Assembly (NCBI RefSeq): GCF_024494565.1
Contig: NZ_JANHDN010000001.1
Coordinates: forward strand, 186,001-250,000
Origin: Halorubrum rutilum
GTDB lineage: Archaea > Halobacteriota > Halobacteria > Halobacteriales > Haloferacaceae
Length of the DNA: 64,000 nt
Reading direction: 5' to 3'
The notes under the pieces were generated by a model, which had not been told where the DNA came from, made no database searches, and saw only the letters and a list, made by a program, of their open reading frames with translations. Of this stretch, positions 1 through 6,674 are shown piece after piece; the first letter of the stretch is position 1, and the number at the start of each line of letters is the position of its first letter. The translations under genes were made by a program, and so were the position numbers.

Positions 1-258
1 GTCGAGCTTGACGCCGCGAAGTTCGGCGACGAAGGTGACGATGGTGATGGTTCGTCTGGTCTAGGTGGATCCGACGGAGAAGGTCCGCCGCCAGCTGCAC
101 CGGCAGCGACGACTGGATCGGGCTCGACGGATCAGTCGGTCAACATCGACACGCTCGTCGTCGAGGACCGCAGCGGCAACGCCGACCAGACGGCTGACAA
201 GGTCATCAGACGACTTAGGAAACAAAGCCGGCGAGAGGGCGGGCACCCAACCGGATAG
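1..258 (+). CDS. C-terminal end of a tail protein, probably the tape measure protein (partial)
   Basis: The first frame is open from base 1 to a TAG at 256-258 and translates to an 85-residue tail with a Gly/Ser/Pro-rich linker followed by a conserved-looking stretch (VNIDTLVVEDRSGNADQTAD) and a basic end. The gene starts outside the window. Its place directly before the gpU/gpD-like genes fits the tail tape measure protein, which sets tail length, but the visible part carries no diagnostic domain, so this is a positional call. Confidence 0.6.
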   Translation, partial: VELDAAKFGDEGDDGDGSSGLGGSDGEGPPPAAPAATTGSGSTDQSVNIDTLVVEDRSGNADQTADKVIRRLRKQSRREGGHPTG

Positions 259-268
259 CGAGTCATCC

Positions 269-652
269 ATGACTGACACACGCCCACAGACACGCCTCGG
301 GCCGGTCGAATTCACCGATTTCCCACACCCTGAACTCTCCAGTTCTGGCTCGGGGAAGAAGGCAGAACTGGAGGTGCTCCCACAATCAGAGGCCGACAAC
401 ACTGCGACGGTCATCCAGCCGATGGGGCGTAAGGCGCGGAAGTTCACCCTGCGGGGCACAACCACACGGGCGAACGCGACCGCGCTCGACGAGCTCGACG
501 GCGAGGTCGTCGGCCTCCGCCACGCGAGGCATTCGGGAGACGTCTTCGTCGATGGCGTCGATACCGACCCGTTCGGCGGCGGCGATGATCCCGACGGCGA
601 CCCGGACCAGCGCTGGTACACGTACACCGTGTCGCTGTTGGAGGTGCGCTGA
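269..652 (+). CDS. Tail/baseplate protein, small, upstream of the hub
   Basis: A 127-residue protein from ATG 269, ten bases after the preceding stop. The frame is open further upstream, but that part is Arg/Ser-rich shadow translation. The core (RKFTLRGTTTRANATALDEL, then VFVDGVDTDP and YTYTVSLLEV at the C-terminus) resembles the small beta-rich tail proteins that sit between the tape measure and the gpD-type hub in P2-like clusters and position the hub on the tube. The stop overlaps the next start (TGATG). The family is inferred from order and fold-like pattern. Confidence 0.6.
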   Translation: MTDTRPQTRLGPVEFTDFPHPELSSSGSGKKAELEVLPQSEADNTATVIQPMGRKARKFTLRGTTTRANATALDELDGEVVGLRHARHSGDVFVDGVDTDPFGGGDDPDGDPDQRWYTYTVSLLEVR

Positions 653-1635
653 TGCCAATCGCGACCGAGCCCGTCTACGGCTCCGTCTCCGTTGGCGGCG
701 AGACATACCGCATCGTGCTCGGCGGTGAGACGCCGGCTGGGTCGACATCCCCGGACGGGCTCACCTACGACATCGACCGGTTCAACACAAGCGCCGAACT
801 CGAGGCGGACATTCTCATGGAGACGCCGCCAACAGAGGATCGCATCGTCTCCTGTTCGCTCCAGGGCGAGACGATCTTCACGGGAAGCGTGACGAAAGCC
901 GAGCAGCGAAGCGGGTTCGTGCACCTCATCGCGAACGACGTTGTCCATGAGCTGAAGCGGGCGACGCTGACGCAATCGTTCACCGAAGCCGATATCGCGA
1001 CGATTGCTAAGGCCGCACTCGGCGCGGCGGACTTCAACGCGCGGTCGTCAGCGATGATCGACCTGCCGGCAGAGACGACATCGGCGGAGTTCTCCGAAGA
1101 GCGCTGTGACAAGATTCTGGAGGACGTCTCTGACTGGGGGAATGCGGTCTGGGGCGTCGACACCGCCGATAGCGTGTACCTCACACAGTTGATCGGCGCG
1201 CGGACGACACGGCATGAACTCGAGCAGGTCGTCGACGCCGCACCGGGCGAGCGCACCATGCCGTACCAGTCCGTCCGCGTCGAGGGTGCGTCGCCGGCCT
1301 CGCGAAAGGGCCAGCAGTCCATGCATCTCGTCGCCTCGGAGTCAGTCCGTGCGACCGCCGGCGACGGCGAGCCACAGTTCACCCACCAAGACTCCCGGAT
1401 CAAGACGAAGGCGATGGCCGAGAACGCCGCGGAGGCCATCCTGACGGAACTCAAACGCCAGCGCGGCACCGGCACGATCACGGTGGCCGGCGACCCGACT
1501 ATCCGGCCGTACGACACGGTCTCGCCGCTCGACACGATCGACACAGGTGAGTATCTCGTGAGTGGTATTCAGCATCGGATCACGAGTCAGGATGGTTTCC
1601 GGACGACCATCCAGTGCGGCGGGGTGGTGTCGTGA
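652..1635 (+). CDS. Baseplate hub protein (phage late control gpD / gp27-like)
   Basis: 327 residues, start ATG 652 overlapping the previous stop. It lies between the small tail protein and the gpV-like spike, the conserved place of the P2 gpD/T4 gp27 hub. The C-terminal pattern (GEYLVSGIQHRITSQDGFRT, then a short strand) is typical of gpD/XkdQ hubs, in which this last beta region closes the ring under the tail tube. The hub trimer would carry the spike (1632-2228). The next gene's GTG start lies inside its last codons, so the genes are translationally coupled. Confidence 0.78.
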   Translation: MPIATEPVYGSVSVGGETYRIVLGGETPAGSTSPDGLTYDIDRFNTSAELEADILMETPPTEDRIVSCSLQGETIFTGSVTKAEQRSGFVHLIANDVVHELKRATLTQSFTEADIATIAKAALGAADFNARSSAMIDLPAETTSAEFSEERCDKILEDVSDWGNAVWGVDTADSVYLTQLIGARTTRHELEQVVDAAPGERTMPYQSVRVEGASPASRKGQQSMHLVASESVRATAGDGEPQFTHQDSRIKTKAMAENAAEAILTELKRQRGTGTITVAGDPTIRPYDTVSPLDTIDTGEYLVSGIQHRITSQDGFRTTIQCGGVVS

Positions 1636-2228
1636 CTGACGAACTCGACCCGAATCGACGAGGCGACACACTCCGCCGCATCAGCGACGCGAGCAGCCCG
1701 CCACGCGTCGGGCGCGTCGTTGCTGTGCGCGCACATACCGGCGAGGAGTCGCAGCCGTCGAACCACGAGGCCGACGTCGCCGTCCCGCCCGGTGGCGAGG
1801 TCGACCAGCAGCATCGGGAGATCCCGGTTCGACAGCCCGGTGCGGGCGTGGCGGTCGTCCCGCGCGAGGGCGACCTCGTCCTCGTGGGGTATCGGAACGG
1901 TGACGACCCGTACGTCGACGGTGCGATCTACGGCGACGCCGATGACGACCGGGCGCCGACCGCGTCGGCAGGCGACATCCGCCTCCGCCGAAAGGGCGCG
2001 ACGATCGAGATCGCGTCGACGGACGCCGGCGACGACGTCGTCCGCGTCACGCGCCAGCCCGAGGACAGCGACGCCCCCGACATGGGACTAGAGCTGAACC
2101 TGTCGACAGGTGAGTTCCAGATCGGCGACGGCTCGGGCTACGGCATCGTCTCGGACGGCGCTGGGAACTTCCAGTGGTTCCTCGAGTCGCTCGACTACGT
2201 GACCGACGGCTCGACGCTCTCGTGGTGA
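1632..2228 (+). CDS. Baseplate spike assembly protein V (gpV/gp45-like)
   Basis: 198 residues from GTG 1632, overlapping the hub stop; an in-frame GTG at 1614 is also possible but would overlap more. An OB-like N-terminal half (PPRVGRVVAVRAHTGEESQP ... GDLVLVGYRNGDDPYVDGAI) is the signature of phage baseplate V/gp5 N-terminal domains, followed by a glycine- and aspartate-rich strand region (LSTGEFQIGDGSGYGIVSD) suggestive of a beta-prism spike. It would form the membrane- or S-layer-piercing needle with the PAAR tip encoded next. Confidence 0.78.
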   Translation: MTDELDPNRRGDTLRRISDASSPPRVGRVVAVRAHTGEESQPSNHEADVAVPPGGEVDQQHREIPVRQPGAGVAVVPREGDLVLVGYRNGDDPYVDGAIYGDADDDRAPTASAGDIRLRRKGATIEIASTDAGDDVVRVTRQPEDSDAPDMGLELNLSTGEFQIGDGSGYGIVSDGAGNFQWFLESLDYVTDGSTLSW

Positions 2229-2234
2229 TGCCTC

Positions 2235-2606
2235 GTGGCAACTGACACACTCGCACTCGTCGGCGCGTCCTGTGAGGCGACCGGCCACCCCTCAGTGTGC
2301 GGCGAGACAGCGTCAGGAACTGTTCAGGACGCCGACAACGCCGCAGCCGTCACCCTCGACGGGGATGGACTCGCCACGCATGGCGACCGGATGCACTTCC
2401 CGAGTCACGGGCATGCAGTGAGCCCGACCGGCGGCTGTACCGACTATCAGACACACGATCTCGTCCCGGACCAGTCACCGCCGATCACGGTCGACGGCAA
2501 CCCGGTGATGCGCGTTGGCGACTCGACGACTGATCCCAGGAGCGGCGGGACAGCGTCGATCGTCGACGCCGGCGGGACTAACGCGCTGACACACACGCAT
2601 GGCTGA
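2235..2606 (+). CDS. PAAR-domain spike tip protein
   Basis: 123 residues from GTG 2235. The protein is built of PAAR-like segments: HGDRMHFPSHGHAVSPTGGC, then PPITVDGNPVMRVGDS and a His-rich end (ALTHTHG). PAAR proteins sharpen the gpV spike and hold a metal through conserved His/Cys. Its position directly after the spike gene supports this. The 3' end overlaps a 26-codon remnant (2599-2679) of the start of the gp25-type gene that follows the cargo insertion. Confidence 0.75.
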   Translation: MATDTLALVGASCEATGHPSVCGETASGTVQDADNAAAVTLDGDGLATHGDRMHFPSHGHAVSPTGGCTDYQTHDLVPDQSPPITVDGNPVMRVGDSTTDPRSGGTASIVDAGGTNALTHTHG

Positions 2607-2679
2607 ATCAACAGACGCCGATGACCCAAATGGCGAGGCACTCCTGACTGATGTGTCAATCTTTCCCTGCCCACCGTGA
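2599..2679 (+). pseudogene. Truncated duplicate of the gp25 gene start
   Basis: ATG 2599 opens a 26-residue frame ending at TGA 2677. Its first 23 bases match the start of the gp25-like gene at 3020 with three differences (MAESTDAD against MAELTDAE), after which similarity stops. It looks like the original 5' end of the baseplate gene left behind when the DUF7123 gene (2701-2952) was inserted, or a duplicated flank made during the insertion. Confidence 0.55.
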
Positions 2680-2700
2680 ATAGGAGCAGTTGCCTACAAG

Positions 2701-2952
2701 TCACGACTCCTGTGTATCTGGTCGTGCAATCTCCCATGTTGTCCCATCGGAGGTGCCACCGCGGCGTTCTAACTCAACGCGAGGATCGTCGCTTTCGATC
2801 CGAGACAAGAGATGCCCCGCACGCTTAGCCGAAATACCCAGATCGGCCGCTACATAGCGGCTCTTCACAAACGGCTTCTCGTCTGCAAGGCGCCCGAGAA
2901 GATAGTCAACAATCCGGTCTTGGGCGGCGTCGCGGTCCGCAGTAGGCATCAT
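2701..2952 (-). CDS. DUF7123-type winged-helix protein (cargo gene in the tail operon)
   Basis: 83 residues on the minus strand, opposite to the surrounding tail genes. Residues 10-80 (DRIVDYLLGRLADEKPFVKS, then LGISAKRAGHLLSRI and a C-terminal GTTWEI) match the haloarchaeal DUF7123 pattern: helix-turn-helix, then a strand pair ending in TTW. It is probably a small DNA-binding protein expressed from its own promoter in the lysogen, that is, a moron. It is bracketed by the duplicated start of the downstream tail gene. Target unknown. Confidence 0.7.
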   Translation of the reverse strand: MMPTADRDAAQDRIVDYLLGRLADEKPFVKSRYVAADLGISAKRAGHLLSRIESDDPRVELERRGGTSDGTTWEIARPDTQES

Positions 2953-3019
2953 TCACTAAATCAATGTCCGCTGTGTATCAATCTTTGTCTCGGACCCAGA
3001 TTCACACAACACATTACCA

Positions 3020-3385
3020 ATGGCTGAGCTAACAGACGCCGAGCGATTCGGCACCGGCATCGAGTTCGAACAGTCGTGGGACGTCGTCGCGTCGGAGACT
3101 GGGTCGATCGGGAAGACGTCCGGGCTGGCGGTCCTTGAGCGCGACCTCGCGTTCGCGCTGGGACGGGCTGCCCGTGAGGAGGACCTTCGCGGCCGGCGGT
3201 TCAACCCGAACCTCCGCGAGGATGTGCGGATTCTCGTGCGGTCGGTCGTGTCGGACATCGGCCGCATCCAGCAGCTCGTCGACGCCACGATCACCCAGCC
3301 CGATGACGCCCGGCGGACGGCCGAGGTCCAGCTGGTCGTCGAGGCGACGACCGGCACGCGCGGCGAGTTCGTCTTCACCGTCTGA
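3020..3385 (+). CDS. Baseplate wedge protein (GPW/gp25 family)
   Basis: 121 residues from ATG 3020. The sequence shows the gp25/GPW pattern: a flexible N-terminus, a helix-loop section (LERDLAFALGRAAREEDLRG ... FNPNLREDVRILVRSVVSDI) and a C-terminal strand pair (TAEVQLVVEATTG ... GEFVFTV). In P2, T4 and T6SS baseplates this protein sits in the wedge core and starts sheath assembly. It is followed by the gpJ and gpI genes, the canonical order. Its 5' end is duplicated upstream of the inserted regulator. Confidence 0.8.
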   Translation: MAELTDAERFGTGIEFEQSWDVVASETGSIGKTSGLAVLERDLAFALGRAAREEDLRGRRFNPNLREDVRILVRSVVSDIGRIQQLVDATITQPDDARRTAEVQLVVEATTGTRGEFVFTV

Positions 3386-3420
3386 CCGACACCCTGCGGA
3401 TCAACTGGAGGTACGATACT

Positions 3421-4590
3421 GTGCCTATTTCACCACCCACACAGAGCGACATTTACACCGACATCCGCGACCGGGTGATCGCATCCGACGCGGACCTGAC
3501 GAACTGGTCGCCGAACAGCCCGGAGAAGGCGCTCACCGACGAGGGCTACGCCTCGCTGCTGGCAGTACTCTGGCACGCCACCCTCGCCGCCCAGCTATCG
3601 GGGTGGATCGCCTACGCCGGCGGGCCGATCACCACCGATGACCTCGACGAGCTCGGGCTCACGCCCGCGAGCGAGGGTGGCAGCGTCGACCTCGACCTGC
3701 TGAACAGCATGATGCGGGATGCTGACCTCGATGCGAAGGCGGCGCAGAACTCGGTGACACGCGACCCCGGCGCGTTCGCGACGGGCGAGCTCGAGATCAC
3801 CACGACAAGTGACGCAGTCGTCGTCGACGAGGGCTTCCGCGTGACCACCGGCGGCACAGAGTCGCGGGCGTTCGTCACGACCGAGGAGGTGACGCCCGCC
3901 GACGGCTCGACCACGGTCACCGCGTCGATCGAGGCAGCCGAGCGTGGCAGCGAGTACAACGTCGGCTCGGACACGATCACCGTGATGCCGTCGCCGCCGC
4001 AGGGCGTCCAGGGCGTCACGAACCCCGCGGCGACGACCGGCGGGGAAGACGCCGAGACGAACGCCGAGCTCCGGGCGCGGGCCCAGCAGGCGATCGTCCA
4101 GAACTCCGGCGGCGGCACCACGGGCGGCATCGAGGGCGGCATCGTCTCCGCGTTCGACGGCGTCGCGACGGCCGACGTGATCGTCGACGAGTTCAAAGAC
4201 GCAACCCCGGTGTACGCGGACGTCATCGTCGACGGCGGGCCCTCGGACGCGGAGGTTCAAGCCCGGATCGACGAACTCCGTCCGGTCGGTATCCAGCACA
4301 ACCTGATCCGCCCGACGCAGATCACGATCGACGTGACTGCGGACGTCACCGGGACTGGTGCTGACGCCAGTGCACTCGAGAGCGCCGTGACGGAGTACAT
4401 CGGCGAGCTGGGCATCGGGGAGGATGTCGTCCGCGACAGCATCGTCGCGACGCTGATGACCGAGGATCCGGATGTGACGGGCATCGACTCGCTGACTGTG
4501 TCGGACTCCTCGGGAACGATTGCTGACGACCGCGTGATCGGTGCTCGCGAGAAGGCTATCCCGGGGACGGTCTCGGTCACGGTGGTCTAG
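3421..4590 (+). CDS. Baseplate protein J (gpJ/gp47-like)
   Basis: 389 residues from GTG 3421. The hallmark of baseplate J proteins, a Gly-Gly-x-Asp-x-Glu-Thr box followed by a charged helix (GGEDAETNAELRARAQQAIV, about residues 202-221), is present, and a gap-rich strand region with EGGIVSAFDGVATADVI follows it. The C-terminal third (IDVTADVTGTGADASALESA ... VTGIDSLTVSDSSG) matches the family's conserved end. The protein forms the wedge arms linking hub and fibres. It ends directly before gpI (TAG then ATG with no gap). Confidence 0.85.
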   Translation: MPISPPTQSDIYTDIRDRVIASDADLTNWSPNSPEKALTDEGYASLLAVLWHATLAAQLSGWIAYAGGPITTDDLDELGLTPASEGGSVDLDLLNSMMRDADLDAKAAQNSVTRDPGAFATGELEITTTSDAVVVDEGFRVTTGGTESRAFVTTEEVTPADGSTTVTASIEAAERGSEYNVGSDTITVMPSPPQGVQGVTNPAATTGGEDAETNAELRARAQQAIVQNSGGGTTGGIEGGIVSAFDGVATADVIVDEFKDATPVYADVIVDGGPSDAEVQARIDELRPVGIQHNLIRPTQITIDVTADVTGTGADASALESAVTEYIGELGIGEDVVRDSIVATLMTEDPDVTGIDSLTVSDSSGTIADDRVIGAREKAIPGTVSVTVV

Positions 4591-5262
4591 ATGCTTGAGC
4601 GCGATGCAGACGCCGATGTCCCGCTTGGTGAGCGGGTGCCGTACCCACTTCCGCAGGATGACGATACGACGCTGCAGCAGTGGCTCGCCGAGCTGCAAGT
4701 CGAGGCCGACGACGTCGACGCCGCGGTCGACGCCGTGCTCGCGTCGGTCCAGCCGCGTGCTGCGAGCGGGCAGGCGCTCGACGAGCTCGGTCGTGACTTC
4801 GGCGTGCTCGGCCGCCGGCGTGGGCGTGATGACGAGCAATACCGGTCGTTCCTGCTTGGCCTTGTGGCGGCGTTCGACGGCCGCGGGACGGTTCCCGGCG
4901 TGGAGACGGCGATCGCCGCCGGCGTTCTCGCGACAGCCGACGACGTCTCGCTCACCGAGGACTTCGACACCCAGCAGTACGAGGTCACACTCGAAAACGA
5001 GGCGTGGAGCGCCCACCAAAGCGGGACGGTGCGTGAGCTCGCTGACCTCGCCGACCCGTCAGTTGTGGAGCTCCGGGAACCCGTGCACAATCGGCTCTCT
5101 CCGGCTGGGGTACAGGTCGTGTCCGGGGAGACCGAGATCACGGTGATGCACGTCTCAGCGTCGGCGACGCCGACTGTTCGGGCGGCCGACACACAGCACG
5201 AGACTGTCGACAGTGCGGGAACCTTCGGGACGGAGCAGTTCGGGACGGGCGAGTTCAGCTAG
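4591..5262 (+). CDS. Tail protein I (gpI-like baseplate protein)
   Basis: 223 residues. Residues 45-90 hold the gpI motif seen in many phages: ALDELGRDFGVLGRRRGRDD followed by EQYRSFLLG. This protein joins gpJ and connects the baseplate to fibres. The C-terminus is a phage-specific extension ending in FGTEQFGTGEFS, a motif partly echoed at the end of the small acidic protein at 6513-6674. It is the last gene before the VapBC cargo insertion. Confidence 0.78.
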   Translation: MLERDADADVPLGERVPYPLPQDDDTTLQQWLAELQVEADDVDAAVDAVLASVQPRAASGQALDELGRDFGVLGRRRGRDDEQYRSFLLGLVAAFDGRGTVPGVETAIAAGVLATADDVSLTEDFDTQQYEVTLENEAWSAHQSGTVRELADLADPSVVELREPVHNRLSPAGVQVVSGETEITVMHVSASATPTVRAADTQHETVDSAGTFGTEQFGTGEFS

Positions 5263-5283
5263 CGAGTTGCTGCAACCCACCCA

Positions 5284-5409
5284 TCACTCGTGCTCACGAC
5301 GGTGCCAGGCATAGAGATATTCCATCCCGGCTGGCACCCACCAGTCACAGCCCTCCTGCGGACAGCAGGCACGGCCATCAACATGTTTGAGCTCGCTCTC
5401 ACTGTCCAT
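5284..5409 (-). CDS. 41-residue C2H2 zinc-finger protein downstream of VapC
   Basis: ATG 5409 overlaps the VapC stop by eleven bases, so the two are likely co-translated. The product carries Cys-x4-Cys and His-x3-His spacing (CCPQEGCDWW ... YAWHRREHE), a single C2H2-type finger. The frame runs further upstream but that part lies inside vapC. Small zinc fingers of this kind are common in haloarchaeal viruses; partner and target are unknown. Confidence 0.6.
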   Translation of the reverse strand: MDSESELKHVDGRACCPQEGCDWWVPAGMEYLYAWHRREHE

Positions 5410-5803
5410 TTTCGGGCACCTCAGATGGGGCGACTGCACCGTGTTCTTGCAGTTCCGAATCGAAGGAGACAAGCGTTGCATTTGCGCCCTCTGCGCAGGC
5501 GAGAATCATCGCATCCATCGGATACAGGAGCGTGTCACGCTGCAGTTTCACTGCCGTAGTGAAATCCCCGCTATCGGGAATGAAGACGTTGACGTCGCGT
5601 GTGAGATCCGTGATGATCGCTTCAACGTCGTCCTGTGGAAGTCGTTCTCGCTTCGTGAGGACAGCCCGCAATTCCATCGTCGTCAGCGCCGAGATGACAA
5701 AGTCGTGGCTCTGGGTGTCCAAAAGCGTGGCTGCCACGTCGGCGGTGTCACTGTCGTCGATGACGGTCGCGAGAATGATGTTCGTATCCAAGCACAACCT
5801 CAT
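5399..5803 (-). CDS. vapC: PIN-domain ribonuclease toxin (VapC family)
   Basis: 134 residues, the usual PIN length. The N-terminal strand MRLCLDTNIIL holds the first catalytic Asp (D6) with the following Thr-Asn; E44 (TTMELRAVL), D97 (YPMDAMILACA) and D115 (LVSFDSELQEHG) complete the acidic metal site. VapC toxins cut RNA, often tRNA, until blocked by VapB. ATG overlaps the antitoxin stop by four bases (ATGA). The pair sits antisense to the tail genes as an addiction or superinfection module of the provirus. Confidence 0.85.
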   Translation of the reverse strand: MRLCLDTNIILATVIDDSDTADVAATLLDTQSHDFVISALTTMELRAVLTKRERLPQDDVEAIITDLTRDVNVFIPDSGDFTTAVKLQRDTLLYPMDAMILACAEGANATLVSFDSELQEHGAVAPSEVPENGQ

Positions 5804-5952
5804 ATCTGCTCGCGCATCTCACGAACAGCGTCGACGGGATCTACATCGACGTCCGAAGCGCGCCCACGAAGGCGCGTTCCGAGCGGTTCGCGAGGTGTGT
5901 CGTTCTCACCCATCTCGAAGAGGTCGGCGATATCTGCAGTGTACACGCCCAT
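5800..5952 (-). CDS. vapB: VapB-like antitoxin (short)
   Basis: 50 residues from ATG 5952. It is short for VapB and lacks an obvious AbrB or RHH DNA-binding domain; the visible part is an acidic segment plus a C-terminal tail (VDPVDAVREMREQI) that could thread into the VapC active site. It is called antitoxin because it directly precedes vapC with an ATGA overlap. The upstream 165 bases to the next tail gene should hold the promoter. Confidence 0.65.
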   Translation of the reverse strand: MGVYTADIADLFEMGENDTPREPLGTRLRGRASDVDVDPVDAVREMREQI

Positions 5953-6117
5953 AGGCGAGTGTTGAGTTCGCGTCGGCAAAAGCATTCGGTGGCTCACGCA
6001 ACTGGTTGACCGTCTCGTTGCCCCTCTCCGTTCTCCCGATGACCCGGAAGGCGAGGGCCTGCAGACGCTGTAACGCTTCTTGACTGCTTGCGATGACGAA
6101 AACAGACCCAGACACCT

Positions 6118-6495
6118 GTGACAACACTCACTGATCAGGGACTCGAGGCCATCGGCGACCGCCTGCGGGAGGCGGTCGCGTTCGTGGCACTCGGGTCCGG
6201 ACAAAACGAATCGACCACGGCCACGGGCCTCGCCACGCGCGAGTACCTGGCCGATGTCTCGAACAACAACGTCGAGCTCGTCGAGACCACCACCACCGGC
6301 GCGTTCGAGGTGATCATCCGCGTGAAGGGTGGCACCGAAGTGGCTGGTGGGACCGCCATCTCCGAGATGGCCGTCTTCGATGGCGACCCTGACGCCGACG
6401 GTGTTGTGCTGGCGATCGACGAATTCGCCGCCAAGACCGTCGAATCCGGCCACTCAGAGGAGTTTACTATTCCTGTGGCACCGGGCCGTGACTGA
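6118..6495 (+). CDS. Tail collar/fibre attachment protein
   Basis: 125 residues from GTG 6118. The start (LTDQGLEAIGDRLREAVAFV, then ALGSGQNESTTATGLATREY) follows the pattern of phage tail-fibre N-terminal proteins: an opening helix, then a short strand 'fvalGsG' and a Thr-rich L-x-x-R-x-Y strand. It probably joins baseplate protein I to the fibre. A degraded sequence resembling its first ten codons lies at 8962-8994, downstream of the fibre genes. Confidence 0.6.
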   Translation: MTTLTDQGLEAIGDRLREAVAFVALGSGQNESTTATGLATREYLADVSNNNVELVETTTTGAFEVIIRVKGGTEVAGGTAISEMAVFDGDPDADGVVLAIDEFAAKTVESGHSEEFTIPVAPGRD

Positions 6496-6512
6496 CTGCA
6501 GTGCAATCAACC

Positions 6513-6674
6513 ATGACTGACACAGACACGACAGCCGAGACGGACGATCAGGACGCACAGAACGACCAGAACGATGCCGAGGAGCAGGACGCACAGCGCG
6601 ACCAGGACGATCAGGATGACACGTTCACCGAATTCGGCGATGGCTGCTTCGACGGCCACGGGAGGTTCAGCTGA
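6513..6674 (+). CDS. 53-residue acidic linker protein before the fibre
   Basis: ATG 6513 to TGA 6672, with the fibre ATG inside the stop (TGATG). The N-terminal two thirds are almost only Asp, Gln, Glu, Asn and Thr (DDQDAQNDQNDAEEQDAQRD). The end, FTEFGDGCFDGHGRFS, resembles the end of gpI (FGTEQFGTGEFS), suggesting that both docking tails bind the same partner. Function is unknown; the coupling to the fibre gene suggests a tail role. Confidence 0.6.
   Translation: MTDTDTTAETDDQDAQNDQNDAEEQDAQRDQDDQDDTFTEFGDGCFDGHGRFS

Noticed and set aside
3595..5019. Long minus-strand open frame opposite gpJ and gpI
   Set aside because: His/Arg/Val-rich translation typical of shadow frames in GC-rich DNA; the plus-strand genes have clear baseplate motifs.
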